Shown: one piece after another, positions 23,636 through 31,007 of the stretch | Layout: each line of letters opens with the position of its first letter | How positions within the stretch are numbered: position 1 is the first letter of the stretch | Assembly: GCA_937888615.1 (NCBI GenBank) | Contig: CALABZ010000160.1 | Coordinates: forward strand, 1-31,007 | DNA from: an uncultured Lentisphaeria bacterium | Lineage (GTDB): Bacteria; Verrucomicrobiota; Lentisphaeria; Victivallales; Victivallaceae | DNA length: 31,007 nucleotides | Direction: 5' to 3' | Made by a program: the position numbers and the translations under genes | The notes under the pieces: model-generated | Told to the model about the DNA's origin: nothing | Databases searched by the model: none | Seen by the model: the letters and a program-made list of their open reading frames with translations, nothing else

Positions 23636-25782
23636 TCTTCTTTTCCAATGGCGGCCAACACCGCCCAACCCCAGGCTTTGAGTTTGAAGTGAAACATCCC
23701 ATTATGAAACTCCACGTTGCCGTCTGAAGAATTTCCCAATACGGACAACGCTTTCTCCTCCGGAATCCGAAGGCTGAATTCTTGCGGCATATCGTCCATA
23801 TTGAGCACGAACCACAGCGGATTCCCGTTCGCCTGTTTTCGTGGTACCACCTGAATCAGCCGGCAGTCGGCGGCGTTGGAGCAAAAAAGTTCCCAGGCTG
23901 GATGTATGCCTGATATTTCCAGTTGTTTCCGCAACTCCCGCCGGAACGGTTCCGCCTGTTCCCATGAGAGAACCGGAATGTCATTCGGGCAGAATGGTTT
24001 TTCAATCAGATAGGCGATGGAAAGCTGCGACGCATAGAGTACCGTTCTCCCTTTCCCGAAACGGTGTGAAACGATGGCCGGTTCCCCATCGGAAAAACGC
24101 GCTTCAACGCTACCGCCCTTCAGTTTCATCCGCGCCTTGAAGTCGAAGGCCGGAATTCCGCCGCAGGTGGGTTCATCCAGTTTTTCGAGGTCGTACACTT
24201 GAGTGCCGAAGAGGTCGACCATCCTTCCGGGCGTTACCTCGTAATGGATTCCTACGCCGTTTTTGATCGCAAACGGGGATTCAACGAGCAGCGTGCCGCC
24301 GTTTTCGACAAATCCGCGGAGTTTCTGCTCCATTTCCGGACCGACGTAGGGACGGAACGGGATGAACAGCACTTTTGCACTGTCCAGCACTCCTTCCCCG
24401 ATTTGCCGCGCATTGCAGAGTTCTGCCCGGACGCCGATCTGCAACAGTGCGTTGTAGAGGGTGGCGAGAGCGCTGTCGTACCGGTTGCAGAATCCTTCTG
24501 CTTCCGCAATCGGGGCGCAGTCGCGGGAGTCCAGAATCATTACGCCGGACTTGGCGGAGAGATGGGTTTGGAAAAGTTCGGCGTGTTCGTTCAGGAATTT
24601 CGCAAGTTTCCCGAATTCGGCGGCGCGCTCGGTGATCTGGCCGTCCCAGCCGACCAGATTGAACTCTCCGGCCTGGGCGTCCGAAATCCGGCTGCGGTAG
24701 AGCCAGCGAAGAACCGCCCGCGCGCCGTGTGCCACGAACAGCATATCCCGGGCGTTCATCTTTTGCGCAGAATAACTGCGCGGGGCCAGATTATGGACCC
24801 AGCTGACCGGACCGGCCTCGGTCTCAACCACCCAGAACCCCTCCGGATCGCGGCGGAAATTCCGCCTTCCTTCCGGCATCAGGTGGAGGTTCTGACGGGT
24901 CGCGAACTCATAGGGCGAAAATGAGCTGTAACTTTTTCTCTGGGCGTGAATGGTGTAGATACTGGTGCCGAGGATGTCTTCCTGGCCGAAGATGTCGGCG
25001 TCGAATGGACCGCGCATGTGGGAGATCACCGGAGTGTCGGGATCGACGGATTTGATCCATGACCGGACCAGATTGAATTTGTTCGTCCGGTTTTCTTCGG
25101 TGAAGTGTTTCCAGTCGAGGAAAGGCCGATAGCCGCCCGCCTCGAAACTTGCTTCCGGTTGCGGGTTGACGTCTTCCCAAGTCCGGAAATAAACCGGGAA
25201 TTCCGTGCTCCACTCTTTTGCCAGGGTGTTCAGGTCGCCGTATTTTTTCTTCAGCCATTCGCGGTAAAGCGCAACCGTATGCCTGCAGAAACATTCCGAC
25301 AAACGCGGCTCGTTCCAACCGGACCAGGCCAGCAGTGACGGACGGTTCCGATAACGTGATACCGCTTCGCGGATGAATTCCGCCGCGAGCTCCTGGTAGG
25401 TGGCATTGTCGTAACAGAGCTTGAACCGGTTGAAGTGCAAACCTTTCGGAGAATCCGGCTTCGGCTTGAGAAGCGTGCAGTGGTGGTCGTAGACCAGATG
25501 GCGCGGCGGATAGATCGCCTGCAGATTGGTGAAAGTGCCGCCGACGTTGCCGATCACTTTCAGTCCGTGTTTCTCGGCCAGGTCGAAGGCCAGGTCGATT
25601 CGGGAGAAATCACGTTTGCCCGGCTCCCGTTCGATACGGTCCCAGCAGAGAAAAAGCCGGAATGTGGTCAGTCCCAGTTTGGCAAAGTTTTCAATATCCT
25701 GCGGCCATTCGGAAATGTCCACTTCGGTTGCTTTCGGCAGTGGAGCATAGGTCGCTCCAATCGGAAAGAACGTTTTTGGCAT
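23632..25782 (-). CDS. GH42-like beta-galactosidase
   Basis: A 716-residue cytoplasmic glycosidase with the three-domain GH42 plan: TIM barrel (about 1-390), Rossmann-like trimerisation domain (about 415-610, GVMILDSRDCAPIAE to GTLLVESPFAIK), and a C-terminal beta domain ending in LKAWGWAVLAAIG. The acid/base should be Glu158 in SGWNEPRL and the nucleophile Glu320 in WVVETEAGP. A run CYDNATYQELAAEFIREAV corresponds to the conserved helix of the family. ATG 25782 has AGGAAA upstream; the longer open frame reaching 26406 is only an antisense-frame extension over the SDR gene. It is 65 bases after the SDR gene, and the following decayed dehydratase overlaps its stop (ATGA). Confidence 0.88.
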   Translation of the reverse strand: MPKTFFPIGATYAPLPKATEVDISEWPQDIENFAKLGLTTFRLFLCWDRIEREPGKRDFSRIDLAFDLAEKHGLKVIGNVGGTFTNLQAIYPPRHLVYDHHCTLLKPKPDSPKGLHFNRFKLCYDNATYQELAAEFIREAVSRYRNRPSLLAWSGWNEPRLSECFCRHTVALYREWLKKKYGDLNTLAKEWSTEFPVYFRTWEDVNPQPEASFEAGGYRPFLDWKHFTEENRTNKFNLVRSWIKSVDPDTPVISHMRGPFDADIFGQEDILGTSIYTIHAQRKSYSSFSPYEFATRQNLHLMPEGRRNFRRDPEGFWVVETEAGPVSWVHNLAPRSYSAQKMNARDMLFVAHGARAVLRWLYRSRISDAQAGEFNLVGWDGQITERAAEFGKLAKFLNEHAELFQTHLSAKSGVMILDSRDCAPIAEAEGFCNRYDSALATLYNALLQIGVRAELCNARQIGEGVLDSAKVLFIPFRPYVGPEMEQKLRGFVENGGTLLVESPFAIKNGVGIHYEVTPGRMVDLFGTQVYDLEKLDEPTCGGIPAFDFKARMKLKGGSVEARFSDGEPAIVSHRFGKGRTVLYASQLSIAYLIEKPFCPNDIPVLSWEQAEPFRRELRKQLEISGIHPAWELFCSNAADCRLIQVVPRKQANGNPLWFVLNMDDMPQEFSLRIPEEKALSVLGNSSDGNVEFHNGMFHFKLKAWGWAVLAAIGKEE

Positions 25783-25847
25783 AAGAAGTTTCCTGTTTTC
25801 ATTCGGTGAATGTTTCAGGCGCCGGTCACGGCGTTCATTCCCCGTGT

Positions 25848-26591
25848 TTACGGAGCATAGTACATGCCGCCGTTGATATTGATGGTTTCGCCGGTCACAT
25901 AGCCGTTGCGGAGCGTGAAGATCACCGCGTCGGCGATCTCCTCGCAGGTCGCGCCGCGTCCCAGCGGGATCGCGGCCGATTCCTCGGCGTATTTTTCCGA
26001 GGTCAGCCGCTTGTTGATGTTCTCGGTGACGATCATTCCGGGGGCCACGGTGTTCGCGGTGATCCCGAACGGAGCGCCGTTGTGGGCGAAGGCGCGGGTC
26101 AGTGCGTGCATGCCGAGCTTCGAAACGCCGTAGGCGATCATGTTCATCTCCGCCGGACGGAAACTGCGGACGCTGGTCATATTGACGATTCGGCCCCATT
26201 TGCGCGGCTTCGCCTGGGCGAAGAATGCTCCCGAGGTGAGAAACGCCCCCTTCAGGTTGACCCGGATCACCTGGTCGAACCATTCGCCTTCGCTCATTTT
26301 CTCGGTGCGCCGCCACGGATCGAGACGGGCGTTGTTGACCAGAATATCCACCTGTCCAAGTCCACTGAACATTTCGTTCACTGCGGTTTCGTCGCCGACG
26401 TCGCAACGGGCGATGCGGACATCGCCGCCGAGTTTTTCGATCTCGGCTTTGACGTTTTCGGCGTTTTCACGGTTATTAGCGTAATTGATGACGACCCGGC
26501 ATCCGGCTTTCGCCAGTTCGATGGCAATCACGCGGCCAAGCCCCTGCGAGGCTCCAGTGATCAGAGCGACCTTCTCTTCGATGGAATCCAT
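25848..26591 (-). CDS. SDR-family NAD(P)-dependent oxidoreductase
   Basis: A 247-residue classical short-chain dehydrogenase/reductase. The nucleotide-binding motif GASQGLG is at residues 13-19, the structural NNA at about 86-88, the catalytic Ser in NMTSVRS, and the YxxxK pair in YGVSKLG. VAPGMIVT and GETININGG close the fold as usual. It starts six bases after the IclR gene and is followed by GH42. Together with a beta-galactosidase and a remnant sugar-acid dehydratase, oxidation of an aldose such as galactose to its lactone is a reasonable guess; sequence alone does not fix the substrate. Confidence 0.93.
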   Translation of the reverse strand: MDSIEEKVALITGASQGLGRVIAIELAKAGCRVVINYANNRENAENVKAEIEKLGGDVRIARCDVGDETAVNEMFSGLGQVDILVNNARLDPWRRTEKMSEGEWFDQVIRVNLKGAFLTSGAFFAQAKPRKWGRIVNMTSVRSFRPAEMNMIAYGVSKLGMHALTRAFAHNGAPFGITANTVAPGMIVTENINKRLTSEKYAEESAAIPLGRGATCEEIADAVIFTLRNGYVTGETININGGMYYAP

Positions 26592-26597
26592 ATTTTT

Positions 26598-27347
26598 CTA
26601 CCCTGTTGTATGTATGACAGAAACGGATCTTCCGAGTTCGGACGCCGCCTGAGACAATCCTTCGACGAAAACCGCGCCGCGCTCTTCGTATTCGTCGGCG
26701 GGAATCGATCCGCCCAGCGTTGCGATGAAAGTTCCGTTGCGGAACACCGGAAAGGCCGCGATTCCCTGTCTGCGCGCCGGATCGAGAAACACCGCCTGTC
26801 CCTTTCGCCTGATTTCTGCGAGCTGGACCCGGATTCCCCGTTCGGAATCGATCAGCGACGTATCGTTTCCGGCGGCTCCGGCGATCAGGGACTCCAATTC
26901 TTCTTCCGGCGCGAACGCCGCCAGCATCAGTCCCGTCGCCGTGCTGAAAAGATCGCGGAACGCCAGCTCGGTCAGACGGATCGCCAGTCGTGGCGACTCG
27001 TTGCGGTGCAGCAGGATGTAACGCAGTCCACCCTGCCGCTCCGCCAGCAGTACCGAGGCGGAGAAACGCCGTGCCGTCTCCTCAAGGAGCGGACGCGCCG
27101 CATCCACCAGCGCGGGCTTGTAACAGACCGCGTTCGCCAGCGTCAGGGCGCGCGGCCCTGCCGCATATCCTTCCTGACGCGAAACCTGGATTACGTATCC
27201 CTCGTCGGCGAGTTCGCGTATGATTCGCGCGCAGGTCCCGTTATTGATTCCAAATCGTTCGGCCAATACCGAAATCCGCATCGGACGTGGCGAATTCAGC
27301 ACTATCGCCTCCAAAATCGCAAAGGTTTTATCCAGAACTTTTATCAT
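26598..27347 (-). CDS. IclR-family transcriptional regulator
   Basis: A 249-residue regulator. The N-terminal winged helix spans residues 1-65 (TFAILEAIVLNSPRPMRISV, then VLAERFGINNGTCARIIREL). The C-terminal effector domain includes LLEETARRFSASVLLAERQG and FSTATGLMLAAFAP, and ends with the GIAAFPVF and GLSQAASELGRS elements usual for the family. IclR proteins often control sugar-acid and aromatic catabolism. It heads the SDR-GH42-dehydratase operon and is likely autoregulated through the palindrome in its own leader. Confidence 0.92.
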   Translation of the reverse strand: MIKVLDKTFAILEAIVLNSPRPMRISVLAERFGINNGTCARIIRELADEGYVIQVSRQEGYAAGPRALTLANAVCYKPALVDAARPLLEETARRFSASVLLAERQGGLRYILLHRNESPRLAIRLTELAFRDLFSTATGLMLAAFAPEEELESLIAGAAGNDTSLIDSERGIRVQLAEIRRKGQAVFLDPARRQGIAAFPVFRNGTFIATLGGSIPADEYEERGAVFVEGLSQAASELGRSVSVIHTTG

Positions 27348-27356
27348 AATTCATCT

Positions 27357-27419
27357 TTCATAATATGAAATATATATATTATATAATAAAATTATACTTC
27401 ATGATGGCGAAAGATGCAA
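27357..27419 (-). promoter_or_regulatory. Promoter and palindromic operator candidate of the IclR operon
   Basis: On the minus strand TTGCAT (27419-27414) and a perfect TATAAT (27396-27391) are 17 bases apart. Downstream, in the leader, lies a perfect inverted repeat TTCATA-A-TATGAA (27357-27369) and next to it AATATATATATT (27369-27380). The first palindrome has the size of IclR-type operators and lies about 10 bases before the start codon, a repressor or autoregulatory position. Confidence 0.55.
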
Positions 27420-27479
27420 GAGGTATTTTGCAAAAAAATCATGAATTCTTCATTCGCGGGAATGGTTGCGGAAACCGGG

Positions 27480-27499
27480 AGCGGGGAGTTTGCCCCGCT
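27480..27499 (-). terminator. GC-rich hairpin after the orphan fragment
   Basis: AGCGGGG (27480-27486) and CCCCGCT (27493-27499) form a perfect seven-pair stem with a six-base loop. It lies 10 bases after the TAA at 27510-27512 and between two minus-strand transcription units, where a terminator is expected. There is no T-tract on the minus strand, so termination efficiency is uncertain. Confidence 0.45.
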
Positions 27500-27509
27500 T
27501 GCTTTGTGA

Positions 27510-27698
27510 TTAATTTTCAGCGGAAACGTCTACCGGGCGAATCTTCACCGGTTTCCAGATACCGCTCGCATTTCGTGACGCGTGAGCTTTCACCATCTGC
27601 AGATTTTTTCCGCCGACGTCTTGACTCTGCACGGAATGTTCGCCGATCCGTTTGCCGTTGAGGTGAGCCCAGGTGAAAAAAGAGGATTTCGCGGGGTC
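27510..27698 (-). pseudogene. Orphan C-terminal fragment of a beta-sandwich protein, in frame after the GH36 stop
   Basis: Directly after the TAG stop of the GH36-like gene the same frame stays open for about 60 codons to TAA at 27510. It reads like real protein: SSFFTWAHLNGKRIGEH, SQDVGGKNLQMVKAHA, ASGIWKPVKIRPVDVS. The LNGK..GEH and GIWKPV elements recall the sugar-binding beta-sandwich of GH2-type glycosidases or a similar jelly roll. The GH36 protein already has a complete end, so this is most likely the tail of another gene joined by deletion. It has no start codon or ribosome binding site of its own. Confidence 0.5.
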
Positions 27699-29714
27699 CT
27701 ATCGATAGGCCAGCAGGGCGAAGCCCGGACACTGCGGCAGGGTGATACGAAGTTCGTCCGGCACGGAGGCTCCGGCTTCGCCCTGTCCGTAAATGAGCTG
27801 CCAGCGCGGATTTTCCGGCAGATAGTTCAGCGGAATAATGGCTTGTCCGGCGGTGTTGCCGCGTTCGCGGTAGACGATCACCAGACCGGTGCCGGAGGCG
27901 AAATCGTGGGATTGCAGCGCCGTGATGGCGGAGCCGTCCGGTTCCGCCCCGACGGCGAAGATTTCACCGGCGAAAATGCGGTCGCGATACTGCGAATGCA
28001 GGTCCATCATGGCCTTGATCCGGCGGCGCATGGTGGGCGACGCCAGGGACGGGGCCAGCCAGAGCAGCGGACTGGCGAACAAGGCGACCGCACACCAGTA
28101 TTCAACCGGGTAATCGCCGGGATTTTCACCCGCCGGATAGAGCGCCGGATCAATGTCTTCGGGGTTCGGGATTTCAATCTGCAATGTCTGGGGACGAATA
28201 AAACGGCTTAAGCACCACAGGGACCGCAAGGTTTTTTCCGGGTGGTACTTCGGTGCGTGAGGCAGGTTGACGTAACGGTTCTCCAGAAAAATGTTGCCGA
28301 ACTCCAGAAAATAAAGATAGCCGGTACGCTGGCCATTGGTGATGTCGAGGTTGAAACAGATGTCGCCGCCGGAGGCCGTCCGCAGGTACGTGAAGAGTTC
28401 ACGCAGGTTTGCTTCGGCGACGGAAGTACGGAGTTTCATAAAGTCAATCTTGAACATTCGAAATCCGAACTGTCGATAATAGTTCAGCACCATCGCGGCG
28501 AATTCCCGCCAGTCTTCGTAATCGCTGTTTGCCGACGGCGCCAGCCACAGGGCGGGTTCGACGCCGTGGCGCGCGGCGGCCTCGACCGCCGGGGCGAAGG
28601 TGCCGTCGAGACGTTCTTCGGAAATACTCCAGAACTCGGGTGTCACCTTGCGGTTTTTCAGGGAAAGTTCGCCGAGGGAACCGCCGGTCTGCCAGGAATC
28701 GTCGATCTGGTAGTGGGTTGCTCCCAGTTCCGGGGTGGCGGCGATCTCGTCCAGCAGGAATTGTTTTTCCATCAATTTCGGAAGACAGCCGCACCCCCAC
28801 GGATTGACCATGATTGAGGCGTGCCGGGACGGATCGAACGGGAAACGCAAACGCAGATATTGTTTTAGCAGCCGGTCGCGTTCGGGGCGCGAATGAAAAA
28901 GCATCAGCACGTGACGATAGCCGTGGAACACCTTGCCCGGGATCAGTTCCGAGGGGGGGATTCCCCAATTACAGGAGAAAACCGTTCCTTCGGAAACCCG
29001 AAAATCGTATTCCTCATAATCACGGCGTTCACCGCTGGGCGGAGCCTCCTGCAGAAGAGCGATTCCGGCCCCGTCCGCGGCGGAACAGAACAGCAGATTG
29101 CCGTTCAACAGCTCCGCGTCCGCCGCCGGATGGACTGTCACCCGTTCGTCGGTGGTGTCGGTGAGGGCGATGAATTCGACCGCGTATTCTGGGCGGTATT
29201 CGGGGGCGGGCCGAATGCTGTCAGCACAACTTTCGGCCAGGGCACGATATTCGGGCGCTTGCTGGTTTCGAGCGTAAACGCCGCGTTTCGTCCAGTAGAT
29301 ATTCGGTTTGACGGGGCACTCGACCGCATTGCGGACCGTGAGGACCGGCAATCGCGGATAAATGATGTATTCGCGGATATAGACGGCTTGTTCGATGGGT
29401 TCGGACATTTTCAAACGCACCCGTACCCCAGCCGCATCGAAAAGCCCCGCTTCCTGGATCTTGGCGCTGATTTCTTCCAGCCGCCACGGTGATTTTTCAT
29501 TGTCCGGGGGGGTCAGGCCGATGAATGAAAGATCGGCGCACTGCTTGTCCGGCGAGGCGAATTCGCGCCCGTCTGCGGAACGCAGGGAGACGGTTCTCGG
29601 CGCTCCTGCCGACAGGTCGAATTCCCGGACGATGACGGAATTGGCGATGGTCAGGGAATTTCCGGACCGCCGAACCCGGATGTCCTCAAATTCCGCCAGC
29701 ATGTGCGGCTTCAC
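27699..29714 (-). CDS. GH36-like alpha-galactosidase
   Basis: A 671-residue retaining glycosidase of the alpha-galactosidase (melibiase) clan. An N-terminal beta-supersandwich spans about 1-290. The TIM barrel carries YQIDDSWQTGG at 336-345, the nucleophile Asp424 in FKIDFMK, and the probable acid/base Asp457 in FNLDITNGQRTG. A C-terminal beta domain ends in LRITLPQCPGFALLAYR. There is no signal peptide. The GTG start at 29714 overlaps the stop of the propeller gene (GTGA) and has GAGG five bases upstream; an ATG four codons later is the alternative. Substrate specificity within the clan (galactose, or other alpha-galactoside-like residues) is not certain. Confidence 0.85.
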   Translation of the reverse strand: MKPHMLAEFEDIRVRRSGNSLTIANSVIVREFDLSAGAPRTVSLRSADGREFASPDKQCADLSFIGLTPPDNEKSPWRLEEISAKIQEAGLFDAAGVRVRLKMSEPIEQAVYIREYIIYPRLPVLTVRNAVECPVKPNIYWTKRGVYARNQQAPEYRALAESCADSIRPAPEYRPEYAVEFIALTDTTDERVTVHPAADAELLNGNLLFCSAADGAGIALLQEAPPSGERRDYEEYDFRVSEGTVFSCNWGIPPSELIPGKVFHGYRHVLMLFHSRPERDRLLKQYLRLRFPFDPSRHASIMVNPWGCGCLPKLMEKQFLLDEIAATPELGATHYQIDDSWQTGGSLGELSLKNRKVTPEFWSISEERLDGTFAPAVEAAARHGVEPALWLAPSANSDYEDWREFAAMVLNYYRQFGFRMFKIDFMKLRTSVAEANLRELFTYLRTASGGDICFNLDITNGQRTGYLYFLEFGNIFLENRYVNLPHAPKYHPEKTLRSLWCLSRFIRPQTLQIEIPNPEDIDPALYPAGENPGDYPVEYWCAVALFASPLLWLAPSLASPTMRRRIKAMMDLHSQYRDRIFAGEIFAVGAEPDGSAITALQSHDFASGTGLVIVYRERGNTAGQAIIPLNYLPENPRWQLIYGQGEAGASVPDELRITLPQCPGFALLAYR

Positions 29715-30766
29715 TTGAACCTCAATTTATAGCGGATGGTAAGAATGCCTTCCGGTTCCTTTAACTGGGGCGCTTTGTCGCGCCAACTGCTGTAGAATAC
29801 GGTCAGGAGTTCGCCATCGTCGAGCTCGATTGTTGACGGATAGCCCATGTCCGGTTCATTGTCCCACTGATAAAGGGTGACGATGTTGTCGGTATCCCAG
29901 GTACGCCCGAGGTCATGGGAGAACATGGCGCGGATGCTGTACGGGGACTTCCGGTGCCCGAACGAACACATCAGCACGCCGTTGCGCAGTTTCAGGAGTT
30001 GCGGGGGCAATCCCGCGACGGGGAGTTCCCGGATCGGAGTCCAGGTGTGGCCGCCGTCATTCGACTCGGACTGGCATATCGGGGCGATGTTGGCCTCGGT
30101 AGTACGGAACATGGCCACGATGCGGTCCGGCGCGACCTCCAATAAATGGGACTCGTTGAGAACGGTCCGGCCGTCCGGTTTGACGGGGGAGGGGATGACG
30201 GCGATTTTCTGCCAGCTTTGCCCTCGGTCTGTGGATTTGAAAACGCAATAATCGGCGCCGAAGGCTCCGCAAGTCAGCAGTGAGCCATCGCAAAGCACAC
30301 TCGGCGAAATATGATTCCCGACCGGCATTCGCAATGGTTCTTTATCCCAGGTATGCCCGTTGTCGCGGGAGGTCATCATCCATGCGCCGACAAGTTCCCG
30401 CCGCATTTCGGGGCTGATCCGTTTGCCGCGTTCGATCCAGTACGGTTCGAACGCCGTCGAGGTAAACCAGCTCAGGACGACGGTGCCGTCGGGCATGGTC
30501 AGCAAATTGGCGTCGCGGTCGTCGAGTTCGCTGTTGTAGATTTCCTGCGGCAGGGTCCAGCTCCGCCCGTTGTCAGTGGAACGCACCAGTACTTCACGCC
30601 CGAACGGGCAGCAATGAAATCTGCGTTCCGAGGCGGCAAGGAGGATATCGCCGTTGGCGGCACGGGTGAGGCCGGGCCAGCCATACATCTGGTACGGGCG
30701 GGACATGGCGATGCCGAACTTAAGGTCGAGAACTTCGATTTTCTTTTCCAAAACGGGGACAATCAT
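29711..30766 (-). CDS. Asp-box (BNR) beta-propeller, sialidase-like
   Basis: A 351-residue six-bladed propeller with five Asp-boxes of the S-x-D-x-G-x-(T/S)-W type: STDNGRSW, SRDNGHTW, STDRGQSW, SNDGGHTW and SHDLGRTW. The fold is that of exo-sialidases, but the FRIP/YRIP motif that provides the first catalytic arginine is replaced by YGWPG, and no signal peptide is present. True sialidase activity is therefore doubtful; a cytoplasmic glycoside-processing or binding role is possible. AAGGTG precedes the ATG. The stop overlaps the GH36 start, so the two are coupled, and the gene follows an unknown gene by 44 bases. Confidence 0.85.
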   Translation of the reverse strand: MIVPVLEKKIEVLDLKFGIAMSRPYQMYGWPGLTRAANGDILLAASERRFHCCPFGREVLVRSTDNGRSWTLPQEIYNSELDDRDANLLTMPDGTVVLSWFTSTAFEPYWIERGKRISPEMRRELVGAWMMTSRDNGHTWDKEPLRMPVGNHISPSVLCDGSLLTCGAFGADYCVFKSTDRGQSWQKIAVIPSPVKPDGRTVLNESHLLEVAPDRIVAMFRTTEANIAPICQSESNDGGHTWTPIRELPVAGLPPQLLKLRNGVLMCSFGHRKSPYSIRAMFSHDLGRTWDTDNIVTLYQWDNEPDMGYPSTIELDDGELLTVFYSSWRDKAPQLKEPEGILTIRYKLRFK

Positions 30767-30810
30767 TTTTTTTCACCTTTTAATAAAGTTTTTATTGCAA
30801 ATAGAGACGG

Positions 30811-31007
30811 TTATTGGACCGTTATCTCTCCGACAATATTGACGCCGTCCTGGTACGGTACATCGCGGTTGGCAAAACGAATCGAATAGCGGGCGTCTTG
30901 GCGCAGCGATTCGTAGCCGTCCGGCAGCCGGACGATCATTTCATGAACGCCGGCTGCCTGGGCTGCGGCCACGACCTGGTCCGGGTGCAATGAGTGCGGC
31001 GTGGCCA
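30811..31007 (-). CDS. 3' end of an unknown gene cut by the window edge
   Basis: The minus-strand frame ending in TAA at 30811-30813 is open for 64 codons up to the window edge. It has sensible coding character (HPDQVVAAAQAAGVHEMIV, then ARYSIRFANRDVPYQDGVN). No family is recognised from this tail. Only 44 bases separate its stop from the propeller gene, whose ribosome binding site lies in that gap, so it is probably the preceding gene of the same operon. Confidence 0.6.
   Translation of the reverse strand, partial: ATPHSLHPDQVVAAAQAAGVHEMIVRLPDGYESLRQDARYSIRFANRDVPYQDGVNIVGEITVQ

Noticed and set aside
25783..26406. N-terminal extension of the GH42-like frame by about 200 codons
   Set aside because: It overlaps the SDR gene on the same strand in another frame, is arginine-rich nonsense, and the canonical enzyme start with its ribosome binding site is at 25782.
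25806..27368. A 520-codon open frame on the plus strand
   Set aside because: It lies entirely antisense to the SDR and IclR genes, which have clear family motifs; its own sequence is Arg/His/Gly-rich with no motif. GC-rich third positions create such shadows.
27699..27701. Programmed readthrough or recoding of the UAG after the GH36-like gene
   Set aside because: The enzyme ends normally at that point, no recoding signal is visible, and gene-fragment fusion explains the in-frame tail more simply.
1..31007. CRISPR array, tRNA/rRNA genes, transposases, phage or secretion-toxin systems
   Set aside because: Looked for repeat-spacer periodicity, cloverleaf-like segments and transposase motifs by eye; none found. 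A tRNA or covariance-model scan would be needed to exclude small RNAs fully.

Overview
The window looks like a chromosomal carbohydrate-utilisation region of an anaerobic Lentisphaerota-type bacterium (Victivallis-like). This is an inference. It rests on a pseudopilin whose N-terminus reads FTLIELLVVIAIIAILAA and which carries a late FADGHVG motif, a class of protein greatly expanded in Lentisphaerota and Planctomycetes. It is supported by a high density of glycoside hydrolases, an oxygen-sensitive glycyl radical enzyme, and fairly GC-rich genes separated by AT-rich promoters. No rRNA, tRNA, CRISPR array, transposase or phage gene was seen.

Layout. (1) 205-1672, + strand: an overlapping ExbB-ExbD-ExbD trio (proton-motive-force energiser). 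(2) 1673-2213: gene remnants, namely a possible truncated fourth gene behind a strong Shine-Dalgarno, an AraC C-terminal fragment and a frameshifted C-terminal piece of a GH78-like rhamnosidase. (3) 2214-14773, - strand: a probable long operon running regulator (GntR/LacI fusion), pseudopilin, secreted 830-aa protein of unknown function, secreted SGNH esterase, secreted (alpha/alpha)6-barrel glycosidase, GH38 alpha-mannosidase, CutC, AAC(3)-family acetyltransferase. (4) 15128-17611, + strand: a GH3 beta-glycosidase divergent from that operon. The two promoters between them are near-perfect mirror copies, each followed by the same tandem operator-like repeat. (5) 17613-21903, - strand: glycyl radical enzyme, its activase, a carboxymuconolactone decarboxylase-like protein and an SMP-30 lactonase-like protein, divergent from an AraC regulator (22008-22838). 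(6) 22854-27347, - strand: IclR regulator, SDR dehydrogenase, GH42-like beta-galactosidase, and a decayed enolase-superfamily dehydratase that runs into a LacI-type C-terminal tail. (7) 27510-31007, - strand: an orphan C-terminal fragment, a GH36-like alpha-galactosidase, an Asp-box (sialidase-like) propeller and the 3' end of an unknown gene.

How it may work: regions 3 and 4 look like a regulated unit for a mannose- and glucose-containing, probably acetylated glycan. The signal-peptide proteins would act outside the cytoplasm, and GH38 and GH3 would act on imported oligosaccharides. Region 5 looks like an anaerobic radical-enzyme catabolic module with no obvious assigned substrate. Regions 6 and 7 point to galactoside use, possibly through oxidation to galactonate, but the dehydratase step is visibly broken. 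There is no sugar transporter or SusC/D pair in the window, so uptake must be encoded elsewhere.
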